From NCBI GenBank assembly GCA_010909725.1, contig JAACMV010000007.1:1488001-1552000 (forward strand): DNA of 64,000 bases, written 5' to 3'. Positions 42,072 to 53,041 of the stretch are shown here, one piece after another. This DNA comes from Picochlorum sp. 'celeri' (taxonomy: Eukaryota > Chlorophyta > Trebouxiophyceae). The translations under genes and the position numbers were made by a program. Position 1 is the stretch's first letter. Each line of letters starts with the position of its first letter. The notes under the pieces are model-generated. The model worked only from the letters and a program-made list of their open reading frames with translations. It was not told where the DNA came from and did not search any database.

Positions 42072-43112
42072 TCATTCATCAGCATCTGTGGACATCACTG
42101 ACAGTCCCACTTTATCGGCAACGTCTGGGTAGTTGGCAACCAAGGCCGCCGCTACAATGGATGCACTTATATTTGCTATCAAAGGCACGGGATCATCCGT
42201 CCTAGACACCACGGGCCCCAGGCCAAAGTTGATTGACAATGTCCCCCAGAGCGGGGAAAAGAGCAGAGCCCAGACCCATGACCTCCGCACAAATCCCTGA
42301 GGCTTGATCCTCAGGGTTGCTCCACAGATAAAGCCACCAACAATCGACGTGCCTAGTGTAAATATATACTGATTGTATGGCAGTCCAGGTGGCACAGCAC
42401 AGCCCCCTTTACGAAGACAGACATCCAGAGCATCGAGTGCCTCTTCTACTGCTCTTGCCTCGCCATTTTCTCTCACATAAAACAGATTGCCATAACGACT
42501 CTGAAGCTCTGTAAAGAAGGGTCTAGACAATATTTTCTGGATCTCTGGTCCGAAATTGAACACCAAAATATTTGGTGAGCTGGGGTCCACAAACACCACA
42601 ATCGTTCTCTCATCAGTCTGCCACCCTTTTCGGATTTCCTCAATAGACGGAGAGTCCGAGGGACCATACCTACTCAAGACTCGTACTTTATACCCCGTGT
42701 CTCTCTCCAAACTCCGCAGTTGCTCTTGTTTAGATTCAATCACACCTTTGGGGAGCACTTGTGCTGCATCTGCAATTGGGACCCGCGAGTCTATTTCAAT
42801 CGCCTGAGCGTCCATATCCATCCCAGGTACAGGATTCATCGTCAAAGCAGCGAAAGCGGCAAGGCTACACAGTGATGCCTTGAGCTTGTCCAGGCTTGCT
42901 TTCCTCTGTGGTGCCCAAGTGGTACACGTATCCGAGTCTTTACCCTTATTTATGCCAGAAAAAGCACTCGCCAGGACCTTCATATGACATCTACTGCCCG
43001 TCAAAATAGATTTGTTCCTATCAATCGCACTCATGCGAACATTCGAAAGGAAACCGACACGCAGTGTTGGCCTGGACAACACTTTTTGAGTCACAGCTCC
43101 TGATAACTCCAT
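42072..43112 (-). CDS. TPM-domain thylakoid protein (TLP18.3-like)
   Basis: 346 residues, one exon. A long plastid-targeting region (about 1-95) with a hydrophobic Ala-rich stretch and AxA-like site suggests passage to the thylakoid lumen. The TPM domain (about 110-240) has RVPIADAAQVLP, GYKVRVLSRYG, ERTIVVFVDPSSPNILVFNFG. Two hydrophobic helices (YIFTLGTSIVGGFICGA and SWVWALLFSPLWGTL) anchor it. The family includes TLP18.3, involved in photosystem II repair, and related membrane-anchored forms; this one has more membrane segments than TLP18.3, so it is more likely a related paralogue. Convergent with PI4KB. Confidence 0.8.
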   Translation of the reverse strand: MELSGAVTQKVLSRPTLRVGFLSNVRMSAIDRNKSILTGSRCHMKVLASAFSGINKGKDSDTCTTWAPQRKASLDKLKASLCSLAAFAALTMNPVPGMDMDAQAIEIDSRVPIADAAQVLPKGVIESKQEQLRSLERDTGYKVRVLSRYGPSDSPSIEEIRKGWQTDERTIVVFVDPSSPNILVFNFGPEIQKILSRPFFTELQSRYGNLFYVRENGEARAVEEALDALDVCLRKGGCAVPPGLPYNQYIFTLGTSIVGGFICGATLRIKPQGFVRRSWVWALLFSPLWGTLSINFGLGPVVSRTDDPVPLIANISASIVAAALVANYPDVADKVGLSVMSTDADE

Positions 43113-43469
43113 CTTTGTCGATATCAGGGCACCTATTTACGACCAAAAATAAACTAATAATGTCTATAAAAGAATAGAATACGGATGGTGAGGGGTTTTG
43201 TAACAAATGATGAATATCGACATGAACCTTTCGTATTTTTTATATTTCATTCACGGAACTTTTCTGACCGAAACCGTTCGTCCCATTTTGTTCTCCTGAA
43301 TGGTATAGGACAATGAATTTAACACTATATTAATTCATTATGGGGTATAAAGGTGCAGACGTGTACAGGAGTACAGTCTATACGCGGGTGTCTGCTCAAT
43401 GAGGAATTAATACCGTTTAGATTGGCAAAAAGACGATACAGAGGATTTGATAGAAAGACAAGGACCATT
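43113..43469. other. Divergent intergenic region, TPM / POLQ
   Basis: The POLQ frame is open from 43353 but its first ATG is at 43470. AT-rich promoter-like sequence otherwise; no extra gene. Confidence 0.45.
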
Positions 43470-46400
43470 ATGTCTAATAAAGATGGTTCACAGGCGAGGA
43501 CATCATCTAGGCCCGGTTATTCTCAAAGACACTCGATGCTTCGGCATTTGGGAATTGAGTTTGACTTGCAACTTAGTAGTGAAGCAGGGGACAGGAAGCG
43601 TTCAAGGTTGTCGTTATCATCCGGATCCGGAGCAATGCAATCAAAGGAAGGTCCTCAATCGAATGGTACCCCTAAGCGGCAGAATATAGGGAGTGAAATG
43701 CAGGAAGGTGAACCAAGTTTTGTGTCTGGCAGGAGGCAGAGTGATGATGCCTTGCAAGGCCTTCGAGTCGACGGCTTGATGGCCCATGCAGCTATACTAC
43801 ACTCTCCGTCTGCCTCTCAGCAAAGGGTTGAAAGACCCATGGCTGAGGACGGTGCGCAGGAGAATGGGAGTCTCCAGAACAGAAGTGGTCTTGCCAGGCA
43901 CAACCCTGCCATGAAATATTTCGACGGTTTTGATTCTTTAAAGGGTGCTACAACAGCATATGAACAGGTGAACCATTCAGGAGGGGGCTCTGGGAAGGTT
44001 GGAAGCCTTCGCCATCCAGCTGCCATCATGCCAGATGTTCGTAGTTTTTTTCTCCATCGTAGCAGGTTGTTGTTAGATGAGGATAATAGTCCCAGGAATC
44101 CGAGAGATGATGTTCGATTATATGACCCATTTTCCTCGAATAGCTCTCCCTCTCTTGTTGGCAAGTCCCAGGGTAACGCAGGATTTGGGGATGTCAGTAG
44201 GTATAATAACACAGTGCTTTATAGGAGGGCTGTTGCACTAGGTAAGGCTTTCTGTTATCTTCTCGTTGATGAAGCCTTTGCGATTTACTTTTTTGTGATA
44301 TTATTATGTAGGATCTGAATCTCTAGGAATGGAGAAGAAAGAAAATGAGAGCGCAGGCAGCGTGGAGCATACAGAGAATCTCACTCCTTTAAGGCAGCAT
44401 GTGTCACATTCTCTCACAATGTCACCGCATAGTTCTGCAAGTTTGCAGCCTCCTCTTTCTTTAAATTCATATCTGTCGGAACAATTATGCGATATTTTAC
44501 ACAGGTATGATGTTCTTTTCCTCTCATGTTCTCCAGGTGCTTTGGCATGACATGTGATGCTGGTATTTCACTGATGTAGATCTGGGATCCCAGAAAATAT
44601 GTATGAATGGCAAGCAAAATGTTTAACTATCGATGAAGGCATATTGAGCAATCAGAGAAACCTGGTTGTTTCTGCTCCAACGTCTGGGGGAAAGACGTTG
44701 ATAGCTGAAATACTCATGCTGAGGGCAGTTGCAAACGATCCATGCCGCCGCAAAGTCCTGTTTATACTGCCATACGTATCTCTCTGTGATGAAAAAGCTG
44801 CAAAGCTATCCAAATTATTATCTCCAATGGGAAGAGAGCTGAAAAGAGCGTACGGCAGCGAGTATTCCGAGTCACTGTTTAGTCCTGAGACGGGCATTAT
44901 CATTTGCACACCAGAAAATGCCAATTCCATGTACGTATAATTGGATGTGATGTTCCCCTTAGACTCGATTTTTCGATATCACGCATCGTAAACTTTGTAT
45001 TTCTGCAGCATCAATAGAATGTTGGATGCAAATATAGATCTAAGTGACGAGATCTGCTGTGTTGTTGTTGATGAACTGCATTTAGTTAGCAGTTCGGATA
45101 GAGGTGCATTGTTGGAGATTGTCATTTCTAAATTGCGCTACCACTGTGGCGCCCATAAGCATTCAAAAAAGACACATAGTATTGGCAGCGGAAGCTTGTC
45201 TCCTCCAACATTGGAAAGGACTCTAGCAACATGGACACCCTCAATGATAGATCCTAGGAAGGTACAGTTGGTTGGTTTAACTGCCACATGTCCCAACATA
45301 CAGGATATTGGCGCCTGGCTCGATGCTATCACATTCGTCAGTGAATTTAGACCCGTTCCACTAACAGAGTATCTGATAGAAGGAGAGGCATTAAAGAAGA
45401 AGAACCTGGATGGATCCTTGGCAACTGACAGATCGCTTCCTCCAGCTGAAGTGGGGGATGGAGACCATGTTGGCTTTCTCACCAAAGAAGCCGTGGATAT
45501 GGATCGATCTGTCCTTGTATTTTGTGCAACCAAACGCAGATGTCTTGAAGAGGCATCGAGACTGGCAAAATATTTCAGTGCGCATAGCTCGAGATCTGAA
45601 GTGCAGCCTGAGATCAAATCATTCCGTTCTAATCTATCTTCAACCTTGCTGTCTCAACAATTCCAGTACAGCAAGCAATTAGCGTCCTTTGTCTTGTCAG
45701 GAATTGCCTTTCATCATAGTGATTTGTCCATGAAAGAGCGCAAACTGATCGAAGATGCTTTTAGAGGTGGCCACCTTAAAGTCTTATGTGCAACAGGCAC
45801 TCTTGGAACTGGGGTGAACCTTCCTATATTTCGAGTCATTTTCAAGGATGTCCATCATGGTGAGTTCAAGCACAAAAACTTTTTGCCACCAGCAAGCTAT
45901 CGGCAAATATCTGGAAGGGCAGGAAGAACCGGCATAGACACCCATGGAGAATCCATCTTGATTCACCGCAAAATGAATTGCAGCAAGCAATTGGGCAGAA
46001 GTCCGCCGCTTGAGTATTTGAAAAAGCTTTTGATTGGTGAGCTGGATCAGGTACATTCAAGTATCTTGGAATCTGGGAATTCTCGCAGAATGGATCGGCT
46101 CATGCTTGAAATGGTGTCGACATCTGAATCAGTTTCAAAGGAGGATGTGAGATTGATCCTGAAGTCAACATTTATCGGCTCTCTGTCCGCCCACCAACGG
46201 GAGAAGCTGGATGAGCTATATAGCAGTGCAATAAAATCTTTAGATTATCTTGCCTCAGTAAATCAGGGTGATCCAGCGAAATCCAGGGGAAGAAAGGTCT
46301 CATCGGTCGACCGGCAGCCTATGATTTTGAAACAAATTGCTGCTGGCATGGATCAAATTGCTTATGGACCGTCTGACATGGGCAAGGCCGTGGTCGTGTC

Positions 46401-49389
46401 TGGAATGTCACCGGACGAAGCATTGAACTATTTGGAGGATTTGAAGATCGCTCTAAACGAAGGCCTGATTATGAGTTCTGATTTGCATGCCTGCTTCCTG
46501 TGTGTACCAATCAACTTTACAGGCAATTACCACTTGGGAAGGGACGAATATGGCATCTTATACTCCAAAGTCACGAATCTGGAAAGTTCAGAAAATCAAG
46601 TCATAGCGCGAGTGAAAGTGAGTATCCCATTCATCAGGGAAATGGGAGTAGGCCAGGGGTATAATAGCACCATTATGTCAAAGCGCTCTGATCTCCAGCA
46701 TCAGAACAGACTGTGCACAAGATTGTACATTGCATTCTTCTTGCAAGAATTGATCCAGGAAACCCCGCTTTTAGATTGCATGAATCGTTATCTGATCAAA
46801 TCAGGAAGGATTGTGGAGGAGATTAGAGATGATGTGAGCAGGTTTGCGGCTAAAGGCAGTGCCCTCTGTGAGAGGCTTGAATGGCATTTGCTGGCTGGAA
46901 CGCTCAAAACCTTTGGGTCGCGAGTTTGGTTCGGAGCACGACAAGAAATCATTTCGCTTGCATCTATCTGTAGGATTAATCCAAAGGACGCTCGGATCCT
47001 CTACGAAGGGGGCCTTCAGAGACCGCAAGATATCGTGTCCCATTCAGCAGCTGATATTCATGCCATCCTGCTCACAAGTGCACAGCAATCCAACGTTCTC
47101 TTAGGTGATAGCAGTGCATACCAAAAGTATCAGGTACTGGCAGCTCATATTTTGGAATCGTGCAAGATTTATCTGACAGAAGGGTCTGGAGAATTTTTAT
47201 CGCGTGGCTTGACAAATAATCGCAGCAGTCCCTCGAAATTCTCCCCTGTGAAGCCTCAAAAGCAGCAGCAACAACAGACCTCACCTGCAAGCATCCCTGA
47301 GCAAAATGAAAAGAAAGATGAGACACCTGAGAGCGCTTCTGTTCTGAAAAAATATTCTAAAATCTTCGAGGTTATCAAATCAGGAGCACATGTAGGTATC
47401 TACCTCAGTGTAGAAAATGAGAAGAACAATTCTATTGACCAGCAACAGAATGCACGAATGCCTGCAGCCCCATCAAAACGGCGAAAGAAAGCTCCAACTG
47501 GAGAGGACAACAATCCAACACATGAATCAACAGTGCGAGGGATCGCTGTGTCTTGGGAAGGTGGGTATGATTACATCAGGTTTCATGGTAAGGATGAGCT
47601 TACTCGAGACGCAATAGCACAGCACCTATGCTTGTCTTTGGCAATGCGAGGTGAATTCCACAGGGATGCATTGATTGCTTCTTTCAAGTGGAAAGATATA
47701 ACGTTGAAGCTGGATCAATTTCTATCAAAGTATATGAATGCTAGCGTTAAGCTGGCCCTGTCGAGAGTGGTTGATGTCAGGCTTGGTGCATGGATGCTTG
47801 ATCCAGATGCTGCTGTCGTAGCTGACGGGTTGAGCCATTTCTCACGGTACGCTAAGACGTCAAAGAGGGCCAAAATCTCGTTAGGAGTGTCCACGAGTCT
47901 CACTATTGCGTATCAGCATTGTCGGGATGTACACAAATACGTCTGCTCCGAGCAAATGAAGGAGAAGTACTCTCAAATGGGTCCAGACCTTCAATTTGAA
48001 ACAGACAGTAGTACCTATGGTGTGATTTCAGAAATATCAAACATGAGCCTCGCTATCCTCGTGAAAATCCTGCCTCCTTTATTATCATCTAAATTGTTAG
48101 ATCCTCTCCTGCTCATGGACATGCCAATCTGCCGAATCCTAGGAGCCATGGAGGAGAGGGGTATCGGTGTGGATGTGGAAATGCTGAACTCTCAGTATGG
48201 CACCTTGGTCAAATGGAAAGGGCTAGTTTCCACGGCAGCTGCAGAAATGTATGGCAAGAGATTCAATCTTAATTCGCCTGCTGATGTCCAACGAGTGCTG
48301 TTCACTGAGTTGCGCCTGAAGCCCCCTGGAAGTGCATACAGGAAGAGAAAGGATGGCAAGTCGACTCTGTCCGTTGACAAGAGAGTCCTGAACGATTTAA
48401 AAGACAGTCATCGTATAATACCTCTCATATTGCAGTACAGAAAGCTAGTGGATACCATGGAATACATAACACCTCTACTTTCCTTTGCCACATCTTCTGG
48501 AGGGAGCACACTTGCCATTCATGCAAAATTTTTGCAAACTAGTGCAGGAACTGGCCGGCTTGCCATGGAAGAGCCTTCCCTCCAATGCTTACCAAAACCA
48601 TTTACATTTGAATTCGAAGATATTCATGCAGAGGTGAATCTCAGAAACGCCATTGTGCCCAAATTCGCAAACAGAGTAATGATCAGTGCTGATTTCCGTC
48701 ACATTGAACTTCGGGTGATGGCCCACCTGTCCAAAGACAAGTCAATGATTGACTTGTTTCAAAAGAAAGAGTCAGATCCTTTCAAGCTTTTGGCCTGTAA
48801 ATGGCTCAAGGTGGAGGATGAGGACAGTGTCACAGACTCACAGCGCCAGCAAGTGAAACAACTGACATATGGTCTCTTATACGGAATGGGGGAGAAACGA
48901 TTGGGCGAGAACCTGGAAGTTTCTGCTGCAAAAGCTAAGAGTTTAAAACAAGAATTCTTAGAGAGCTTCCCTGACCTTGGTGCATGGATTGAACAAATCG
49001 TCCATGACTGCAGAGAAACTGGGCGAATTGTCACCCTCCTTGGTCGGTACAGGTGGATGGAAAACATTAATTCCCAGGACCCATCAAAACGTGCTGCAGA
49101 TGAGAGAGCAGCAGTCAACAGCGTCTGTCAGGGTTCAGCAGCTGATATCGCAAAGATGGCCATGGTGAAGATCGAAGAAAACTTGAATGCAAAGTACAAT
49201 GGAAATCCACCATGCGCATCTGTTTTACAAATCCACGACGAACTTCTCTTTGAAGTCGACCAGGATGCATTGCATGATGTCGTCGATACCATCAAAGTTT
49301 CCATGGAAGGGGCATGCAAGCTTTTGGTGCCCCTGCCCGTCAAGTTCAAAATGGGCAGATCATGGGGTGAAGCATTACAAGAAATATAG
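43470..49389 (+). CDS. POLQ: DNA polymerase theta (helicase-polymerase)
   Basis: Repair polymerase of microhomology-mediated end joining. Exons are 43470-44241, 44312-44504, 44580-44930 and 45009-49389, joined by introns of 70, 75 and 78 nt (donors GTAAGG, GTATGA, GTACGT). The spliced frame is continuous and codes for about 1898 residues. A disordered N-terminus of about 320 residues is followed by the HELQ-like helicase: MYEWQAKCL, Walker A SAPTSGGKT (about 355), VVVDELH, and the late motif ISGRAGRTG. After a central linker the family A polymerase has motif A SADFRHIELRVMAHLS (about 1666), motif B KQLTYGLLYGMG (about 1721) and motif C QIHDELLFEV (about 1846). Both active sites look intact. 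The stop is 16 bp from the converging lycopene cyclase stop. Confidence 0.95.
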
Positions 49390-49405
49390 CAGATTAGATT
49401 CATAT

Positions 49406-51073
49406 TCACTCGCTTTCTTTTTTCATATACGTTTCTAGTAAATATTTTCCAGCCGGATGTGTTATCAGGTGGTTCACCAGCCTATATTTGATGTTGAAAG
49501 GTGCAATGGCAAACGTCAGAAGGGCAAACACCAATAAATCAACAGATGACAACTTGCTCGCCAGAAAACCCTCCCATTGATTCTTTGGCAACGCAAAAAA
49601 TGTTGTGAAAAAGTCAGATGTGTTCAACAGATCCAACTGGCACAAGAGTTCCATCCCAAATATATGGAATGATGCCTGTCTCCTATTCTCAAGTGACCAC
49701 AAGGCATCCCACACCCGCTTGGAGGCATCGAGACAAGTCTTTTCTTCAGTAATTGCATCCTTAATCGCCTCTGCCATTTTTGGAGAGTGACCAAGTGTCC
49801 TGACGATAGAATACCCCGTCGCTGGGTGTACAAGATTTGCAGCTGCACCAAAGGCTGTGATTCTCTGGGACCCAGAAGGCAGGGGTCCACCAGTAGGAAT
49901 ATAACTCCACTCTTCCTCATACACCTTGTGAATTTTGATTCCCAGAGCCTCACAGCGCCTATACAAACGCCTCTTAAGCACTGAAAACGGCAGAGCAGGC
50001 TTTGTCACCAGACACGTCTCTTCCAAGAAGACCCGTGTCTTGGACTCTGGCATAGCATACAAAAACGATGGGGCTTCTTTTTCAGTATCCCACAAGCCCC
50101 GACCACCATTTGGATGCTCCCCATCCACCTGTCTTGTAGCTGTTCCTGGATACAGCCCCGTATGATGCCTCCTAAAATCCATGAACAACATCTTCTCTGG
50201 ATCAAACGCATCCTCATACCCAGACACCTCAGCCTCTATTCCATACGCAGTCTGCGCAGCCGTATCTGGAGCCTCCGATTCGTATTCCAAAAACCTTCCA
50301 GCAGCCCCTCCAGACGCCAACGTCACCATCTTTGCAGAAAAGGTTGCTCCGTCCTTGAGAACAACAGTGCTCTTTGAATCATCACTGCTATCAATTGACA
50401 TCACAGTTCCGGGATAAAAACTCACCCCATGCTCCTTGCATCTCGACAGCAACTCATCCCTCAATTTTTTCCTATTCACTCGACCATACGCTCGCGCAAC
50501 TGTCGTCTCTGTCCCCTCCCTAAAGTAACACATGGATGTATCCCACACTCTATCCAGCGTGTGTTCCAATCCCAACTCTACAAACTCATCTTCCCATACA
50601 CCATAATTATTCACAAAAGGCACATCATGTCCCACAAGTATCACACGACACCCTCGAGCCCCCAATTCAGATGCCAGTGACAGACCAGCCGGCCCACAAC
50701 CCACCACCACCACATCCACAACCTGATCTGGCATCTGCTCTGCCTCGTCCAACACAGAAGCAATCCTCGCCTGCTCTTCATCACTTTTACTCGCCTGTCG
50801 AACCACAAGAGGAGATTCATGAGACCCCTCCCGCATATGCTGATTCAAATCCTCCACCCTGTCCTCCACCTTGTCCAGTCCTGAAGACGATGTGGTCATC
50901 ATCCCATGGCATACCCATCGCCCATCCATCTCTCGTCTCCTACCATCCAAAAGTAGTCTTCTTCTCTGCGCTAAAGATGATATCCAATCCCCACCACCGC
51001 AGATCCTCGTCGATTCGACCTGTGCTGCTTGCTGTGGCAGTGTCGACCTATTCATGGATGAAATCAACCACAT
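49406..51073 (-). CDS. LCYE: Lycopene epsilon-cyclase
   Basis: Forms the epsilon-ring of alpha-carotene, giving lutein in the green lineage. 555 residues, one exon, ATG at 51073. Residues 1-110 are plastid transit peptide and linker. The FAD-binding site is VVVVGCGPAGLSLASELG. The cyclase core has NNYGVWEDEF, QTAYGIEAEV, FMDFRRHHTG, FLYAMP, FLEETCL and YIPTGGPLP...FGAAANLVHPATGYSIVR. The end (FFALPKNQWEGFLASKLSS...FALLTFAIAP) matches epsilon- rather than beta-cyclase. TTACA at 49375-49379, inside POLQ, gives a coding-strand TGTAA 26 nt after the stop. Confidence 0.9.
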   Translation of the reverse strand: MWLISSMNRSTLPQQAAQVESTRICGGGDWISSLAQRRRLLLDGRRREMDGRWVCHGMMTTSSSGLDKVEDRVEDLNQHMREGSHESPLVVRQASKSDEEQARIASVLDEAEQMPDQVVDVVVVGCGPAGLSLASELGARGCRVILVGHDVPFVNNYGVWEDEFVELGLEHTLDRVWDTSMCYFREGTETTVARAYGRVNRKKLRDELLSRCKEHGVSFYPGTVMSIDSSDDSKSTVVLKDGATFSAKMVTLASGGAAGRFLEYESEAPDTAAQTAYGIEAEVSGYEDAFDPEKMLFMDFRRHHTGLYPGTATRQVDGEHPNGGRGLWDTEKEAPSFLYAMPESKTRVFLEETCLVTKPALPFSVLKRRLYRRCEALGIKIHKVYEEEWSYIPTGGPLPSGSQRITAFGAAANLVHPATGYSIVRTLGHSPKMAEAIKDAITEEKTCLDASKRVWDALWSLENRRQASFHIFGMELLCQLDLLNTSDFFTTFFALPKNQWEGFLASKLSSVDLLVFALLTFAIAPFNIKYRLVNHLITHPAGKYLLETYMKKESE

Positions 51074-51100
51074 TGTGACTATATATGTCTAATCATAAAT

Positions 51101-51460
51101 CTAATGGCCCATATCAGGGTTGGAGATGCAGCAAAATGCTATTCCTTGGATTGGTTCCTTATCCGTATCAATGAACCTTCCGTCGACGGACCTGACGTCA
51201 GTCAGTAGCATATGACCCATCAATACCACTGTTTGACCGAAGATGGGCGGGAAGTCCACAGGGACGCATGCTGTGATTCTCTGTGATCTCTTTCTGCGCT
51301 GCATTTGGGACAGTATTTGTTTACGAGTAGTGTATTCATGTTTGATAAGGGTTTCCAGGAGGACCAGTTGTGCGACTATTTGTGACAAACGTTTGCCATG
51401 CATGGCATGTCCATGTGATGATGTCCATCTCTCCACGATTGTGTATACTACTGACCTCAT
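51101..51460 (-). CDS. Hypothetical small protein
   Basis: Open frame of 119 codons from ATG 51460; an internal ATG at 51403 would leave 73 bp to the divergent TRMT10 start and give 100 residues. Sequence alternates hydrophobic strands and turns (KRLSQIVAQLVLLETLI, then TACVPVDFPPIFGQTVVLMG, then GRFIDTD), a pattern compatible with a small OB-fold, but I see no firm family match. It ends 27 bp upstream of the LCYE start on the same strand, in keeping with the packing here. Confidence 0.4.
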   Translation of the reverse strand: MRSVVYTIVERWTSSHGHAMHGKRLSQIVAQLVLLETLIKHEYTTRKQILSQMQRRKRSQRITACVPVDFPPIFGQTVVLMGHMLLTDVRSVDGRFIDTDKEPIQGIAFCCISNPDMGH

Positions 51461-51476
51461 CTAACAGATAACAGAG

Positions 51477-52358
51477 ATGGAAGAAACTAGTAACGATGAA
51501 CAAAAGCAGCAAGAGCAGCAGGAGGAGCTTGGAGGAACACAAGAGCAAGAGCAAGAGCCCACTATGACAAAGAAACAGATGAAGCGATTGAAAAAGGCCC
51601 AGTATCTGGCGGAGAAGAAAAAGATGAAGAAGCAAGAGCGCAAGGCCAAGCGGGCTGCCCATATAGAAGAGGTGAGGGCTCGCAAAGGTCCTCTCACACC
51701 AGAGGAATTGGACAAGGTGCGACAGGCAGCGATGGACAAGGTGAATGCGAGGAGGGCTCGGCGAGAGGCATTGCGTGAGAATGTAAAGAAATCATTGGTG
51801 GATGGTCAGAGGATTGTGATTGATCTGGATTTTGAGTCCTACATGCACGAGGGGGAGATAAAGAGCATCATCCAACAGATTGCCTTCTCCTACGGGATGA
51901 ATAAAAATGCGGCACATCCATGCCATTTGATCTTGAGCAGCGTCGCTGGTGCCATACGACAGGCGTTTGATCGCCAATTCAAAGATAATGGAGCATGGTA
52001 TGTGACCCAGACAGACACGTCCTACCTGGACTATTTTTCCGAGGAAAAAGACAAGCTCGTGTACCTGACGGCCGAGTCTGAGAATGAAATTAGAGAGTTG
52101 GATAAGGATCGCATCTATGTCGTGGGCGGCATTGTGGATAAGAATAGGCACAAGGGGCTGTGCTACAAGAGAGCTGTGGAGCATGGGATTGAAACAGCAC
52201 GCCTCCCAATAGGCGAGTACATCAAACTACGGCGTTCGAATGTCATGTGTACAAACCACGTCGTTGAAATGCTGGTTCGATGGCAGGATACAAAAGACTG
52301 GCAGCAGGCTTTTGAAAGCGTTGTCCCAGAGAGAAAAAGGGAAACTGCATCATCATGA
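51477..52358 (+). CDS. TRMT10: tRNA (guanine-9-N1) methyltransferase TRMT10-like
   Basis: SPOUT-class enzyme that methylates guanine 9 of tRNA. 293 residues, one exon, first ATG at 51477. The N-terminal third is a Lys/Arg/Gln/Glu-rich basic helix (TKKQMKRLKKAQYLAEKKK) that binds tRNA. The catalytic domain starts at RIVIDLDFESYM and includes HLILSS, VYLTAESENEI, YVVGGIVDKNRHKGLCYKRA (the knot region, with the catalytic-type Asp) and TARLPIGEYI...LRRSNVMCTNHVVEML. All elements are intact. TGTAA at 52394-52398 is a likely poly(A) signal. The 3' end overlaps a small minus-strand open frame. Confidence 0.92.
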   Translation: MEETSNDEQKQQEQQEELGGTQEQEQEPTMTKKQMKRLKKAQYLAEKKKMKKQERKAKRAAHIEEVRARKGPLTPEELDKVRQAAMDKVNARRARREALRENVKKSLVDGQRIVIDLDFESYMHEGEIKSIIQQIAFSYGMNKNAAHPCHLILSSVAGAIRQAFDRQFKDNGAWYVTQTDTSYLDYFSEEKDKLVYLTAESENEIRELDKDRIYVVGGIVDKNRHKGLCYKRAVEHGIETARLPIGEYIKLRRSNVMCTNHVVEMLVRWQDTKDWQQAFESVVPERKRETASS

Positions 52359-52635
52359 TGGTATCATGTTATTTATACGCACTGGCAGTGATATGTAACA
52401 ACAACGCAAGCACATATCAATCACTCTTGCACTATCGGCATGTCTCAGGCAGTACGAATACATGGTGCAGTCATCTACTCCAAACTTCACAATGGAGCTC
52501 AGGTTCTGCCATATCATGGTGTACATCATCGACACGCCATATCACGATTTATTGCCATATAGAATGCAATCATTGTCTTTCTCGACGTACCAATCGCTGT
52601 GTAGAAGACTTCGCCGCATGCATGCGCTTGGCCAT
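52353..52635 (-). CDS. Putative small Cys-containing protein, two exons
   Basis: Proposed from the splice sites. Exon 1 is 52591-52635 (MAKRMHAAKSSTQRL), exon 2 is 52353-52505; the 85-nt intron has donor GTACGT and acceptor GGCAG in phase 0. The product would be 65 residues with five Cys (DDCTMYSYCLR, then DMCLRCC). The ATG context AACAATGG is good for a eukaryotic start. Small twin-Cys mitochondrial proteins look similar, but the spacing does not match CX9C, so I do not assign a function. It converges with and slightly overlaps TRMT10. It could be spurious. Confidence 0.38.
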
Positions 52636-53041
52636 TGTTTTTTTTCTCTTATTTCTCACCTTTGAGATGGGCGATCCATGGGTGGAAAATATTCATATGT
52701 GTAGTTGGAAGTGAACAACAAATAGTCACAAATACCTGTGGCGCCAGGGAGTGTGTGCACCATATATATATGGACATGGGTCCATCCACCCTTGATGTCC
52801 AAAGTAATTCGGGGAAATTCAAATTCGTTGACAAACAGTTGGTTCTATTCCTCGAATTCTTCACCCGTGGTACACATACAATTGATATTTTACAAATATA
52901 TATTGCAACCATGGGTATAACGGGGGCCATGGCGGGGTTGCACGGTGTCTCGAAGAAAGGTGCGGTATGAACCACTGAGATGTGTGATCTATCTATCGAA
53001 TTTGGCATTGACGGAGTCTGAATGCAGATCGAGGAAAGCAA
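52636..53041. other. Upstream region of the ubiquitin protease gene
   Basis: No gene is supported. It probably holds the promoter of the ubiquitin protease and, if real, of the small minus-strand gene. Confidence 0.45.

Noticed and set aside
49605..51078. Plus-strand frames opposite lycopene cyclase
   Set aside because: Antisense shadows; the minus-strand enzyme is complete with all motifs.
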